28,839 nucleotides of DNA, from positions 1 to 28,839 of the forward strand of contig JACRDZ010000040.1 in assembly GCA_016212735.1 (NCBI GenBank). The letters run 5' to 3'. Position 1 is the stretch's first letter. Every line of letters starts with the position of its first letter. Below are positions 8,933 through 16,752 of the stretch, piece by piece. Position numbers and translations under genes: made by a program. This stretch comes from Candidatus Firestoneibacteriota bacterium. GTDB lineage: Bacteria; JACRDZ01. The notes beneath the pieces were generated by a model that saw nothing but the letters and a program-made list of their open reading frames with translations, made no database searches and had not been told where the DNA came from.

Positions 8933-9712
8933 ATGAATCCATTAGGTTTATCATATTCTCAATTTCAAATATTAGTTCTGGTATTCTTTCGTATTGCCGG
9001 AATAATTTTTATGGCACCGGTATTAAATGGACAAATGATTCCAATGCCAGTAAAAGTTTTTTTTTGCTTTGTAACTTGCGGATTATTTTTTAATTTTGTA
9101 AAGGATATTAATATTTCTTATATGGATAGCGTACCGCAACTATTAATATCAATTATATCAGAATTATCAATTGGATTTATTATTGGTTTTGTTTCTCAAC
9201 TTATTTTCACGGGAATTACATTTGCCGGTGAATTAATAGGATTACAAATTGGTTTGAGCATTGCCCATGTATTAAATCCATTAGAAAATCATGAAAATTC
9301 AATAATTTCAAATTTTATAAATTTAATGGCAATTTTAATTTTTTTAAATATTAATGGCCATCATTGGTTTTTTGAATCTCTGGATTTAAGCTTGAAAATT
9401 TTGCCACTTGGGCTAATACATTATCCTGCTAAAATCATGTTAATTGTTTTAAATTCATTTAATAAGTTATTTATAATTGCAATTAAAATTTCCGCACCAA
9501 TCATGGGAACTATTCTTATTTTAGATTTGGTTTTTGGATTTTTATCTCGCATGGTTCCTCAAATTGAAATATTTATTATGTCTATCCCGTTAAAAATTTC
9601 CGGTGGACTTATTATGCTTGCACTAACATTAGGTTCAATTTCGAATATACTGCAAAAAATCATTAGCGAGCTGCCATATACAATGGTTAAGATTGTAAAA
9701 CTTTTACACTGA
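8933..9712 (+). CDS. fliR: Flagellar export gate protein FliR
   Basis: FliR is the single-copy gate subunit that completes the FliP5-FliQ4-FliR1 pore. The 259-residue protein is strongly hydrophobic with about six helices. Family motifs include VFFRIAGIIFMAPVLNG near the start, SIGFIIGFVSQLIFTGITFA in the middle, and the late SRMVPQIEIFIMSIPLKI. The ATG at 8933 has only a weak A-rich leader and no clear Shine-Dalgarno site, unusual within this operon. It may depend on coupling from fliQ, whose stop is 24 bases upstream. Confidence 0.95.
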   Translation: MNPLGLSYSQFQILVLVFFRIAGIIFMAPVLNGQMIPMPVKVFFCFVTCGLFFNFVKDINISYMDSVPQLLISIISELSIGFIIGFVSQLIFTGITFAGELIGLQIGLSIAHVLNPLENHENSIISNFINLMAILIFLNINGHHWFFESLDLSLKILPLGLIHYPAKIMLIVLNSFNKLFIIAIKISAPIMGTILILDLVFGFLSRMVPQIEIFIMSIPLKISGGLIMLALTLGSISNILQKIISELPYTMVKIVKLLH

Positions 9713-9729
9713 TTCCAGGAGAATTTTAA

Positions 9730-10797
9730 ATGCCAGAAAACGATCAAGAACGAACAGAACCTGCAACAAATAAAAAAAGAAAAGAAGCTCGGGATGAAGG
9801 TCAGGCAGCAAAAAGCACTGACTTGAATTCTATTATAACATTATTTGCAGCAATTACACTGCTCTCATGGTTAGGAGGATATATCTGGAAAAATTTATTT
9901 GAAATTTTCAAAATGTGTTTATCATCTATTCCAAATCAAGATTTGACATTTGAATATATCCAAAATCATTTTATATTATTATCAATTCAATTTATAAAAA
10001 TTGTTTTACCATTTATGTTTGGGATTATGATAATTGGATTATTATCAAATATTATGCAAGTCGGATACACGATTACACCCAAAGCAATTTTGCCAAAATT
10101 CAGCAGGATTAGTCCCGCACAAGGATTTCACAAAATATTTTCTTATAATGCATTAAAAGATTTCTTAAAATCGTTATTAAAAATTTTTATTATTATGTAT
10201 ATTTCTTATTCAATTTCCAAAGACAATCTATATCTACTTTTACAACTTGGTGATCTTGAGGTTAACAAAATAGTTGAATCAATCGGTTATATAATAATTA
10301 AAATCGGAACCAAAATTTCACAAGCTTTATTAATCGTTGCAATTATTGATTATGGTTATGAATGGTGGTCACTCGAAAAAAATCTTCGAATGACTAAACA
10401 AGAAATTAAAGATGAATTAAAAGAATCTGAAGGCAATCCTCTTATTAAGTTCAGGATCAAAAATATTCAAAGACAATTATCCATGCAAAGAATGATGTCT
10501 GATGTGCCTAAAGCTGATGTGATAATAACTAATCCTACTCATTTAGCTGTTGCGCTTAAATATGATAGCGGAACAATGGGCGCTCCGAAAGTTGTTGCAA
10601 AAGGGGCAAGACTAATAGCTGAAAAGATCAAAAAAATTGCAAGTGAAAACAATATCACAATAATTGAGAATAAACCACTTGCACGCAGTTTATTTAAATT
10701 ATGTTCAATTGGGCAAGAAATTCCTATTGAACTATACCGAGCAGTTGCAGAGCTATTGGCATATATATTCAAATTAAAAGGCAAGAAAATTGCATAG
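9730..10797 (+). CDS. flhB: Flagellar export specificity switch FlhB
   Basis: FlhB changes export specificity from hook to filament substrates after FliK signals that the hook is complete. The N-terminus (ERTEPATNKKRKEARDEGQ) and four membrane segments are typical. The cytoplasmic domain holds the autocleavage site NPTH at residues 268-271, followed by LAVALKYD. Length is 355 residues. All elements for self-cleavage are present. AGGAG precedes the start. Its partner FliK is in the same operon with an enlarged ruler region. Confidence 0.98.
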   Translation: MPENDQERTEPATNKKRKEARDEGQAAKSTDLNSIITLFAAITLLSWLGGYIWKNLFEIFKMCLSSIPNQDLTFEYIQNHFILLSIQFIKIVLPFMFGIMIIGLLSNIMQVGYTITPKAILPKFSRISPAQGFHKIFSYNALKDFLKSLLKIFIIMYISYSISKDNLYLLLQLGDLEVNKIVESIGYIIIKIGTKISQALLIVAIIDYGYEWWSLEKNLRMTKQEIKDELKESEGNPLIKFRIKNIQRQLSMQRMMSDVPKADVIITNPTHLAVALKYDSGTMGAPKVVAKGARLIAEKIKKIASENNITIIENKPLARSLFKLCSIGQEIPIELYRAVAELLAYIFKLKGKKIA

Positions 10798-10828
10798 AGT
10801 ATAAAATATTAACAGGAGATCATGAAAT

Positions 10829-12931
10829 ATGGAAAACGTTGTAAGCGGTGCTTCGTTTTTTAGGAAACTTAGTGATCCAATGGATGTTGCTGTCTCTAGT
10901 TCCATAGTTGCAATTCTTGGAATAATGATTGTTCCTATTCCGCCAATATTATTAGATTTATTATTAACACTAAGCATTACTTTTTCATTGGTAATACTTT
11001 TAGTATCAATGCATACAAAAAGACCTCTTGATTTTTCAGCTTTTCCATCTGTACTTTTAGTTGTTACTTTATTCAGACTATCTCTTAATATTGCTGCTAC
11101 ACGTTTAATACTTCTTAATGGACATGAAGGAACATCAGCAGCAGGACAGGTCATTTCTTCATTCGGTCAATTTGTAGTCGGAGGAAATTATATTGTTGGT
11201 TTTACCATTTTTATAATTCTTGTAATAATTCAATTTATTGTTATTACAAAAGGTGCAGGACGTATTGCAGAAGTATCAGCGCGATTTACTCTTGATGCAA
11301 TGCCGGGCAAACAAATGAGTATTGATGCTGATCTTAATGCAGGTTTAATTGATGAAACAAAAGCACGCGAGCGCAGAGCAGATATTGCCAGAGAAGCTGA
11401 TTTTTATGGCGCAATGGATGGATCAAGCAAATTCGTACGCGGTGATGCAATTGCGAATATTCTTATTATTTTTATAAATATTTTAGGCGGATTATTAATC
11501 GGTGTATTTGAACACAATATGGAAATCATGAAGGCTTTACAAATTTATAGTTTATTAACTATTGGGGGCGGATTATTGAGTCAGATACCGGCATTAATTG
11601 TTTCTACTGCATCAGGTTTTCTTGTTACCCGTGCAGCATCTGATTCAAACTTCTCAAAAGACATAATATCACAACTTATTCTAAAACCGAAAGCAATATC
11701 AATTGCATCGATGATGCTTGTTGTTTTAGCAGTTATTCCCGGTTTACCAAAGCTCCCGTTTTTTTTACTTGCTATAGGAGGCGGATATTTAGCTTTTAAA
11801 ACTAATTTGCGTGAAAAAAATAAAAAAATTGAAGAAGATAAAAAAGTATCTGCCATAGCATCTCAATCAACTGCAACTGAAGCTGAAAAAATCGAAACTT
11901 TTTTAAATCTCGATCCGATTGAAGTAGAAGTTGGATATGGACTGATATCTATTGTTGATGAAAAAAAAGGAGGAGATTTACTTAAAAGAATACGTAATAT
12001 AAGAAAAAATATTGCTATGGAATTAGGCTTTATTGTTCCTCCAATACGAATTAAGGATAATATCAGATTAGCCTCTAATACTTATACTGTAAAAATAAAA
12101 GGCGCAGAAGTCTCTCATTACGATGTTTACATAAATAAACTTTTAGCAATTAAGCACGGACCGGGAGATAAAGGGCTTGAAGGTGAAGAGACCTATGAAC
12201 CGGCATTCGGATTAAAAGCATTCTGGATTAATCCAAATCAAAAAGATCATGCACAAGTAATGGGATATACCATTGTTGATCCAACAACTGTAATTACCAC
12301 ACATCTGAATGAAATAGTTAAATCACATGCATATGAATTAGTTGGCAGACAGGAAGTACAGCATCTTTTAGACAATCTTAAACAAACACATCCCGCATTA
12401 TTGACTGATCTTATTCCAAACATTTTTAGTATTGGTGTTCTGCAAAAAGTTCTTTGTAATCTTTTAAAAGAACAAGTCTCTATTAGAGATATAGTAACTA
12501 TCATGGAATCTATGGGTGATTTTATCCCAAAAATAAAAGATTTACGTCTTGTAACAGAATATGTACGCCAGTCATTAGGCAGAAATTTGTGCAAGCCATA
12601 TTTAGATAAGGATGGAACATTAACATTAATCAGCTTATCCAATGAAATTGAAAATATTATTATGGATGCATTGATGGAAAAAGATGGGATGTCATATTTA
12701 ATGCTGGATCCAACAAAGGCACAACAAATTATAAGTTCTATCGAGGAAGGATTAAAACAGTTCTATCCTGAAGAAGGCGTTAAAATTATTTTATGTTCAC
12801 CTCAAATAAGATTTCATTTAAGAACACTGATTGAAAGATTTATTAAAAATTTTGTTATCATATCCTATAGTGAAATAGCGCCTGATATAAAGGTTATATC
12901 TTTGGGGAATATTAAATTAGAAAACAAATAA
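10829..12931 (+). CDS. flhA: Flagellar export gate protein FlhA
   Basis: FlhA forms the nonameric ring that receives substrate-chaperone complexes and couples export to the proton motive force. The 700-residue protein has an N-terminal part with about eight membrane helices and a cytoplasmic part from about residue 330. The FHIPEP signature region is intact (TKGAGRIAEVSARFTLDAMP, GKQMSIDADLNAGLID, EADFYGAMDGSSKFVRGDAI). The cytoplasmic half carries the expected LVGRQEVQHLLDNL and VTEYVRQSLGRNLC. An out-of-frame ATG at 10822 is not used; the start at 10829 lies 10 bases after AGGAG. Confidence 0.98.
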   Translation: MENVVSGASFFRKLSDPMDVAVSSSIVAILGIMIVPIPPILLDLLLTLSITFSLVILLVSMHTKRPLDFSAFPSVLLVVTLFRLSLNIAATRLILLNGHEGTSAAGQVISSFGQFVVGGNYIVGFTIFIILVIIQFIVITKGAGRIAEVSARFTLDAMPGKQMSIDADLNAGLIDETKARERRADIAREADFYGAMDGSSKFVRGDAIANILIIFINILGGLLIGVFEHNMEIMKALQIYSLLTIGGGLLSQIPALIVSTASGFLVTRAASDSNFSKDIISQLILKPKAISIASMMLVVLAVIPGLPKLPFFLLAIGGGYLAFKTNLREKNKKIEEDKKVSAIASQSTATEAEKIETFLNLDPIEVEVGYGLISIVDEKKGGDLLKRIRNIRKNIAMELGFIVPPIRIKDNIRLASNTYTVKIKGAEVSHYDVYINKLLAIKHGPGDKGLEGEETYEPAFGLKAFWINPNQKDHAQVMGYTIVDPTTVITTHLNEIVKSHAYELVGRQEVQHLLDNLKQTHPALLTDLIPNIFSIGVLQKVLCNLLKEQVSIRDIVTIMESMGDFIPKIKDLRLVTEYVRQSLGRNLCKPYLDKDGTLTLISLSNEIENIIMDALMEKDGMSYLMLDPTKAQQIISSIEEGLKQFYPEEGVKIILCSPQIRFHLRTLIERFIKNFVIISYSEIAPDIKVISLGNIKLENK

Positions 12932-12951
12932 AATGTCGGAGATTTTAGATT

Positions 12952-13614
12952 ATGATGCCAGAAATAAATGTAAATTTGCAATTAATTATCGAACCTGATT
13001 CATCAGAATATCCGGGTAGATATTTAAGTCGAATCGAAGATTTTAATAATAATTATTTATTTATTTCAGCACCAATGAGCCAGCAGCTTTTTGTTCCAAT
13101 ACGTATAGGAACATCATTGAAAATATCGTTTTTTGATGGTCCTAAATCGTATACATTTCAAACCAGTGTAATCGACAGAATAAGTGAACCATTTCCTATG
13201 CTTATTATAGCGCGTCCTGTGCATTATGAACAAAAAGAACGCAGAAGATTTCCGCGTTATAAAGCTGTTGTTCCGGTATATGTAAAAGTAAATTCAACTG
13301 AAGCTGCAAAATTTTTGGGATTAACCGATGGATTCGATACTATTAGCATGAATATAAGTGTCGGAGGAATTTATATAGAATCACATTTGCCAATACCAAC
13401 CGGAACTATTTTACAATTAGGGATATCATTACCATCAATAAAAGAACCGATCCTGGTACTCAGTAAAGTTATCAGGACTATTGATCAATCAAACGGGAAA
13501 TATGGAATTGCAATAAAATTTCTTATTATTGATGAAAAAAAACGTGATGAAATACTGAAATTTATTTTTGATCTTGAAAGAGGAACAATAAAAAATCAAG
13601 GAATGAAAATATAA
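12952..13614 (+). CDS. YcgR-like flagellar brake protein with PilZ domain
   Basis: This 220-residue protein has an N-terminal beta-rich YcgR-type domain (about residues 1-90) and a C-terminal PilZ domain (about 95-210). The c-di-GMP-binding motifs are both present: RxxxR at R98-R102 (RFPR) and NxSxxG at N134-G139 (NISVGG). YcgR proteins bind c-di-GMP and slow the motor through FliG, FliM or MotA. It sits directly after flhA, where flhF and flhG are common in other genomes, so motor control seems to be part of the basal operon here. An HD-GYP phosphodiesterase two genes beyond fliA would lower its ligand. CGGAG lies about 10 bases before the ATGATG start. Confidence 0.9.
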   Translation: MMPEINVNLQLIIEPDSSEYPGRYLSRIEDFNNNYLFISAPMSQQLFVPIRIGTSLKISFFDGPKSYTFQTSVIDRISEPFPMLIIARPVHYEQKERRRFPRYKAVVPVYVKVNSTEAAKFLGLTDGFDTISMNISVGGIYIESHLPIPTGTILQLGISLPSIKEPILVLSKVIRTIDQSNGKYGIAIKFLIIDEKKRDEILKFIFDLERGTIKNQGMKI

Positions 13615-13617
13615 ATT

Positions 13618-13857
13618 ATGATTCAATTATTAGCAAAGTATTTGTTTATATTATGCATATTTATCATAAGTATATTAAGCTTTGTTTCCAGTAGTGAGCT
13701 TGAATATATTGTAATCAAGGTTGTTATATCATCAATAATTTTATTTATTACAGGTAAAATCGGATTGGCAATAATTTATCAAAAAGCTGGAGTCGATACA
13801 AAAAATAGTATCCTTAAAAAAGAAGAAAATAATGCAAAAATGAAAGAATTAAAATAG
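13618..13857 (+). CDS. Small two-helix membrane protein of the flagellar operon
   Basis: I do not recognise a family for this 79-residue protein. It has two hydrophobic helices (about residues 3-23 and 28-54) and a short charged cytoplasmic-looking tail rich in Lys, Glu and Asn. It starts 4 bases after the PilZ gene stop and ends 11 bases before fliA, so it is almost certainly co-transcribed and probably translated by coupling. Position suggests a role with the PilZ protein or with sigma factor control at the membrane, but nothing in the sequence proves it. Confidence 0.75.
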   Translation: MIQLLAKYLFILCIFIISILSFVSSSELEYIVIKVVISSIILFITGKIGLAIIYQKAGVDTKNSILKKEENNAKMKELK

Positions 13858-13867
13858 GAGAATTAAT

Positions 13868-15292
13868 ATGCCAACTCAAAATGCAATTGCAGAAAGATAT
13901 AGTTCTCACCAATTAGATAATGAAAATAAAGGAGCTTTAATTGAGAATTATTATTCATTAATAAAATATGTTGCTCAACGTTTGCATCGTATTTTCCCAC
14001 AGCATATTGATCTTGATATATTAATTCAAGCGGGTGTTATCGGATTTATTCGTGCAGTTGATCATTATGATGTTGACCGCGGTGCAAAATTTACAACATT
14101 TGCAACAATTTGCATTAAAGGTGCTATTTTGGAAGAACTTCGCAGCATGGACTGGGCAACAAGATCTGTAAGGCAAAAAGCAAACAAAATTGAAAAAGCG
14201 CTGGAATATCTTGAAAAAAAAAATATTACTAATCCTACAGATGAAGACATATCCAAACAAATAGGTATTCCTGTGGCAAAATACTACGATATGCTTTCCG
14301 AGGTTAATGCAGCATCTGTTTTATCATTAGATGAAATTGGAATAAAAAAAAATAGTTTTGAGAAATTAAGCTTGTTAGATATCATTAAAAATTTTGATGA
14401 CCCTGATCCTGAGACAAAAATAATATTTAAAGAACGTCAAAAAATTTTAGGAAAAATGATTGAAAGCCTCTCGGAGAAGGAAAGACTGGTTATTACATTA
14501 TATTATTTTGAAGAATTAACAATGAAAGAAATCGGTAAGGTTTTGGATATAACAGAATCCAGAATCTCACAATTGCACAACAGTGCCATCATAAAATTGA
14601 GAGTTAAATTAAATAAATTCGAAAAAGAAGACAATGACAATATTATACCATTATCTATAAATACAAAATCGCCTGAAAAGCAAAAAATATCATGGCTGCT
14701 TTATGGAATATTTTTTTCATTTTTATTTTTTCAATTATTAGGATGCGGACCTAAAAAACAAGTCAAAATTGATAATTCTCCTCGAGATTGGCAGGTCATG
14801 GTATTTCCATTAAATTATGTTTCTCCGAATACAGAAATTAGCAATCAAATAGCAAATTTGCTTTCAGAGGAATTGAGTCAAAAATGGAGAAATGTAATTA
14901 ATTATAAATATTCAACACAAGCTTTATATGCAAACAAAAATAACGGATTAGCTATCCAAAATACTGTTAATGAATTATATATAAACAATGGACTTATAGA
15001 TCCTATTATGGCTGAATCCTTATTCCCTCCTCAAGTAAAAGCAATAATAATAGTTGATGTTTTTTCATATTCGCATTTCTGGAATGAATATAAAAAAATG
15101 ATAAAAATAGGATTAAAAGTTAAAATATTTAATATAAAAAATTGCTCTCCTATATGGGAAAATGTTGTTCTGGAAAATTTCAAAGAAGAACAAGGAGGCA
15201 TAGAGCAGGCAACTAGAGAGGCTATATCTAAAATTGTTAATTTAATTGACTATCAAGAAATTAATGATGCGATTAAACGTAGAAATTCATAG
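13868..15292 (+). CDS. fliA: Flagellar sigma factor FliA (sigma-28) fused to a lipoprotein-like domain
   Basis: Residues 1-250 form a complete FliA/WhiG-type sigma-28: region 2 (IQAGVIGFIRAVDHYDVDRG, FTTFATICIKGAILEELRSM, DWATRSVRQKA), region 3, and region 4 (LSEKERLVITLYYFEELTMK, then ITESRISQLHNSAIIKLR). FliA normally ends here. The frame instead continues through a 25-residue polar linker, a hydrophobic helix (about 276-291) and a good lipobox, LLGC, with Cys at residue 293 (codon 14744-14746). About 180 more residues follow, rich in beta/alpha pattern (DWQVMVFPLNYVSPN; AIIIVDVFSY; SPIWENVV), loosely like the TolB-N/CsgG/LpoB fold. No ATG, GTG or TTG lies in frame between the TTG at 14597 and the Cys codon; only a CTG at 14696. 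A true fusion is therefore more likely than two overlapping genes. Confidence 0.88.
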   Translation: MPTQNAIAERYSSHQLDNENKGALIENYYSLIKYVAQRLHRIFPQHIDLDILIQAGVIGFIRAVDHYDVDRGAKFTTFATICIKGAILEELRSMDWATRSVRQKANKIEKALEYLEKKNITNPTDEDISKQIGIPVAKYYDMLSEVNAASVLSLDEIGIKKNSFEKLSLLDIIKNFDDPDPETKIIFKERQKILGKMIESLSEKERLVITLYYFEELTMKEIGKVLDITESRISQLHNSAIIKLRVKLNKFEKEDNDNIIPLSINTKSPEKQKISWLLYGIFFSFLFFQLLGCGPKKQVKIDNSPRDWQVMVFPLNYVSPNTEISNQIANLLSEELSQKWRNVINYKYSTQALYANKNNGLAIQNTVNELYINNGLIDPIMAESLFPPQVKAIIIVDVFSYSHFWNEYKKMIKIGLKVKIFNIKNCSPIWENVVLENFKEEQGGIEQATREAISKIVNLIDYQEINDAIKRRNS

Positions 15293-15377
15293 ATTAGATT
15301 CTCCGCTTCGCTCAGAATAACATGCTCTCTCTGTATGTCATTCTGAGCGAAGCGAAGAATCTCGTTTTTCAATTTCC
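15293..15377 (+). repeat. Dispersed inverted-repeat element, complete, possible terminator
   Basis: The left arm (15293-15323) starts ATTAGATTC directly after the fliA stop. The right arm (15335-15362, extending to 15377) starts ATGTCATTCTGAGCGAAGCG. The two 28-base arms are complementary except for two positions and are separated by 11 bases. The right arm runs into CGTTTTTC. As RNA this is a long stable hairpin followed by a U tract, so it could end transcription of the flagellar operon. Related copies lie at 7448, 25962 and 28792. Confidence 0.9.
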
Positions 15378-15405
15378 TTTATCGAGCTAAAATAACGAGG
15401 TTATC

Positions 15406-15639
15406 ATGACACCTGAATCTTTTGAAATAAAAAAAATAGAATCAACTTCTCTTCCTTCTTCAAAGACTATCAATACTATGAAAAAAAATGAAATTCAGAC
15501 TAATAAACAAAAAGAAAAAAAAAGAGAACAAAACAACAAAAAACTTAAAAACATAAAAAAAATATTTGATGAAATATCGGAAGACAAAGAAAATAATGAT
15601 AGTGATAATAATAATCTTCATATTGATATTTTAGTTTAA
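15406..15639 (+). CDS. Small highly charged hypothetical protein upstream of HD-GYP gene
   Basis: This 77-residue protein is dominated by Lys, Glu, Asn and Asp, with a lysine-rich middle (residues about 25-52), an acidic Asp/Asn stretch, and a hydrophobic end (LHIDILV). It matches no family I know. It is probably real: CGAGG lies 5 bases before the ATG, and the HD-GYP gene follows after 20 bases. Its size is like that of the anti-sigma factor FlgM, whose gene is often near fliA, but I see none of the FlgM motifs. Confidence 0.6.
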   Translation: MTPESFEIKKIESTSLPSSKTINTMKKNEIQTNKQKEKKREQNNKKLKNIKKIFDEISEDKENNDSDNNNLHIDILV

Positions 15640-15659
15640 AAAAAATAAAGGGAAATTAT

Positions 15660-16742
15660 ATGAAACTCATTTCGCTAAAAAATGCCTCACCTGGAATGAA
15701 GCTGGCAAGATCAATTTATAATGAAAAATGTGATTTGCTTTTAGCGCAAGGCATGGAATTATCGATTAGATACATCAATCGTCTCATGGATTTAAGCGTA
15801 TCAATGGTCTATGTGGAAGATGAGAGGCTTAATGATGTTAAGCCCGAAGAACTGATATCAAATAATATTAAAAATATGACTTTGCAAGCATTAACCAAAA
15901 CTTTTAATAATTTTAAAGATAATTCGAATAATAAAAATTCAAATGCAATATTCAATTTTAACAATATAAATGTTGATTCATTAATAAACCAAATGCTTGA
16001 TGAGCTTGTTCATCAAAATGAGGTCTCTATTGACCTGGCTGATATCAAAACTCATGATAACTATACTTTCTTACATTCATTAAACGTATGTCTAATGTCA
16101 GCGAGCTTGGGAATATTATTGGAATACAATCAGCTGGCTCTCTTTGATCTTGCATTAGGCGCATTATTGCATGATATTGGCAAGATTTTAATACCCGTGA
16201 ATATTTTAAATAAACCTGGAAAACTTTCCGATGAAGAATTTAATGTTATGAAAACGCATACAAAAAAAGGATTTGATATTCTAAAAAATAATACTCCGCT
16301 CAAACCGATTTCATTTTGCATTACATTAATGCACCACGAACGGTTTGACGGGTCAGGATATCCGCAAAATTTAAGCGATAAACAAATACATGAATTTTCA
16401 AGAATTGTTGCAATTGCTGATGTTTATGATGCGCTTACTTCAGACAGACCATACCGAACACGACTAATGCCTGAAGAAGCTATTAAAATAATGATAAAAG
16501 AGACAGGTAAATATGATCCGAAATTTTTTGAAGTATTTAAAAAACATATAATTTTATACCCGGTTGGTTCTTCGGTACAATTATCAACAGGTGATTATGC
16601 TTTTGTTATTGGGCATCATCCAATGTTACCTGAGAAACCTATCATTAGAATAGTAAAACCTAATGATAAAAAAACTGAAGACGTTGATTTAATGGAACAC
16701 AATGATATTAGTATAATAAAAATTCTTGATCAAAATATTTAG
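15660..16742 (+). CDS. HD-GYP domain c-di-GMP phosphodiesterase
   Basis: The 360-residue protein should hydrolyse cyclic di-GMP. The first 55 or so residues resemble the DUF3391-type N-terminal domain (ASPGMKLARSIYNEKCDLLL). The HD-GYP domain spans about residues 130-300 with the metal ligands in place: H139, the HD pair at 171-172 in LLHDIGK, HH at 225-226 followed by ERFDGSGYP, and ADVYDALTSDRPYR with D254. No membrane segment or receiver domain is visible, so it is a soluble enzyme. Its neighbour across fliA is a PilZ brake, making a local c-di-GMP motility module. The gene ends 10 bases from the convergent etfBA gene with no intrinsic terminator between them. Confidence 0.92.
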   Translation: MKLISLKNASPGMKLARSIYNEKCDLLLAQGMELSIRYINRLMDLSVSMVYVEDERLNDVKPEELISNNIKNMTLQALTKTFNNFKDNSNNKNSNAIFNFNNINVDSLINQMLDELVHQNEVSIDLADIKTHDNYTFLHSLNVCLMSASLGILLEYNQLALFDLALGALLHDIGKILIPVNILNKPGKLSDEEFNVMKTHTKKGFDILKNNTPLKPISFCITLMHHERFDGSGYPQNLSDKQIHEFSRIVAIADVYDALTSDRPYRTRLMPEEAIKIMIKETGKYDPKFFEVFKKHIILYPVGSSVQLSTGDYAFVIGHHPMLPEKPIIRIVKPNDKKTEDVDLMEHNDISIIKILDQNI

Positions 16743-16752
16743 AATGATAAGA

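Noticed and set aside
8908..9093. A 61-codon frame starting directly after fliQ.
   Set aside because: It overlaps the start of fliR in another frame, has no recognisable content, and fliR is certain.
15406..15639. The small charged protein as a FlgM anti-sigma factor.
   Set aside because: Size and location fit, but the C-terminal helices that bind sigma-28 are not recognisable; position alone is not enough.
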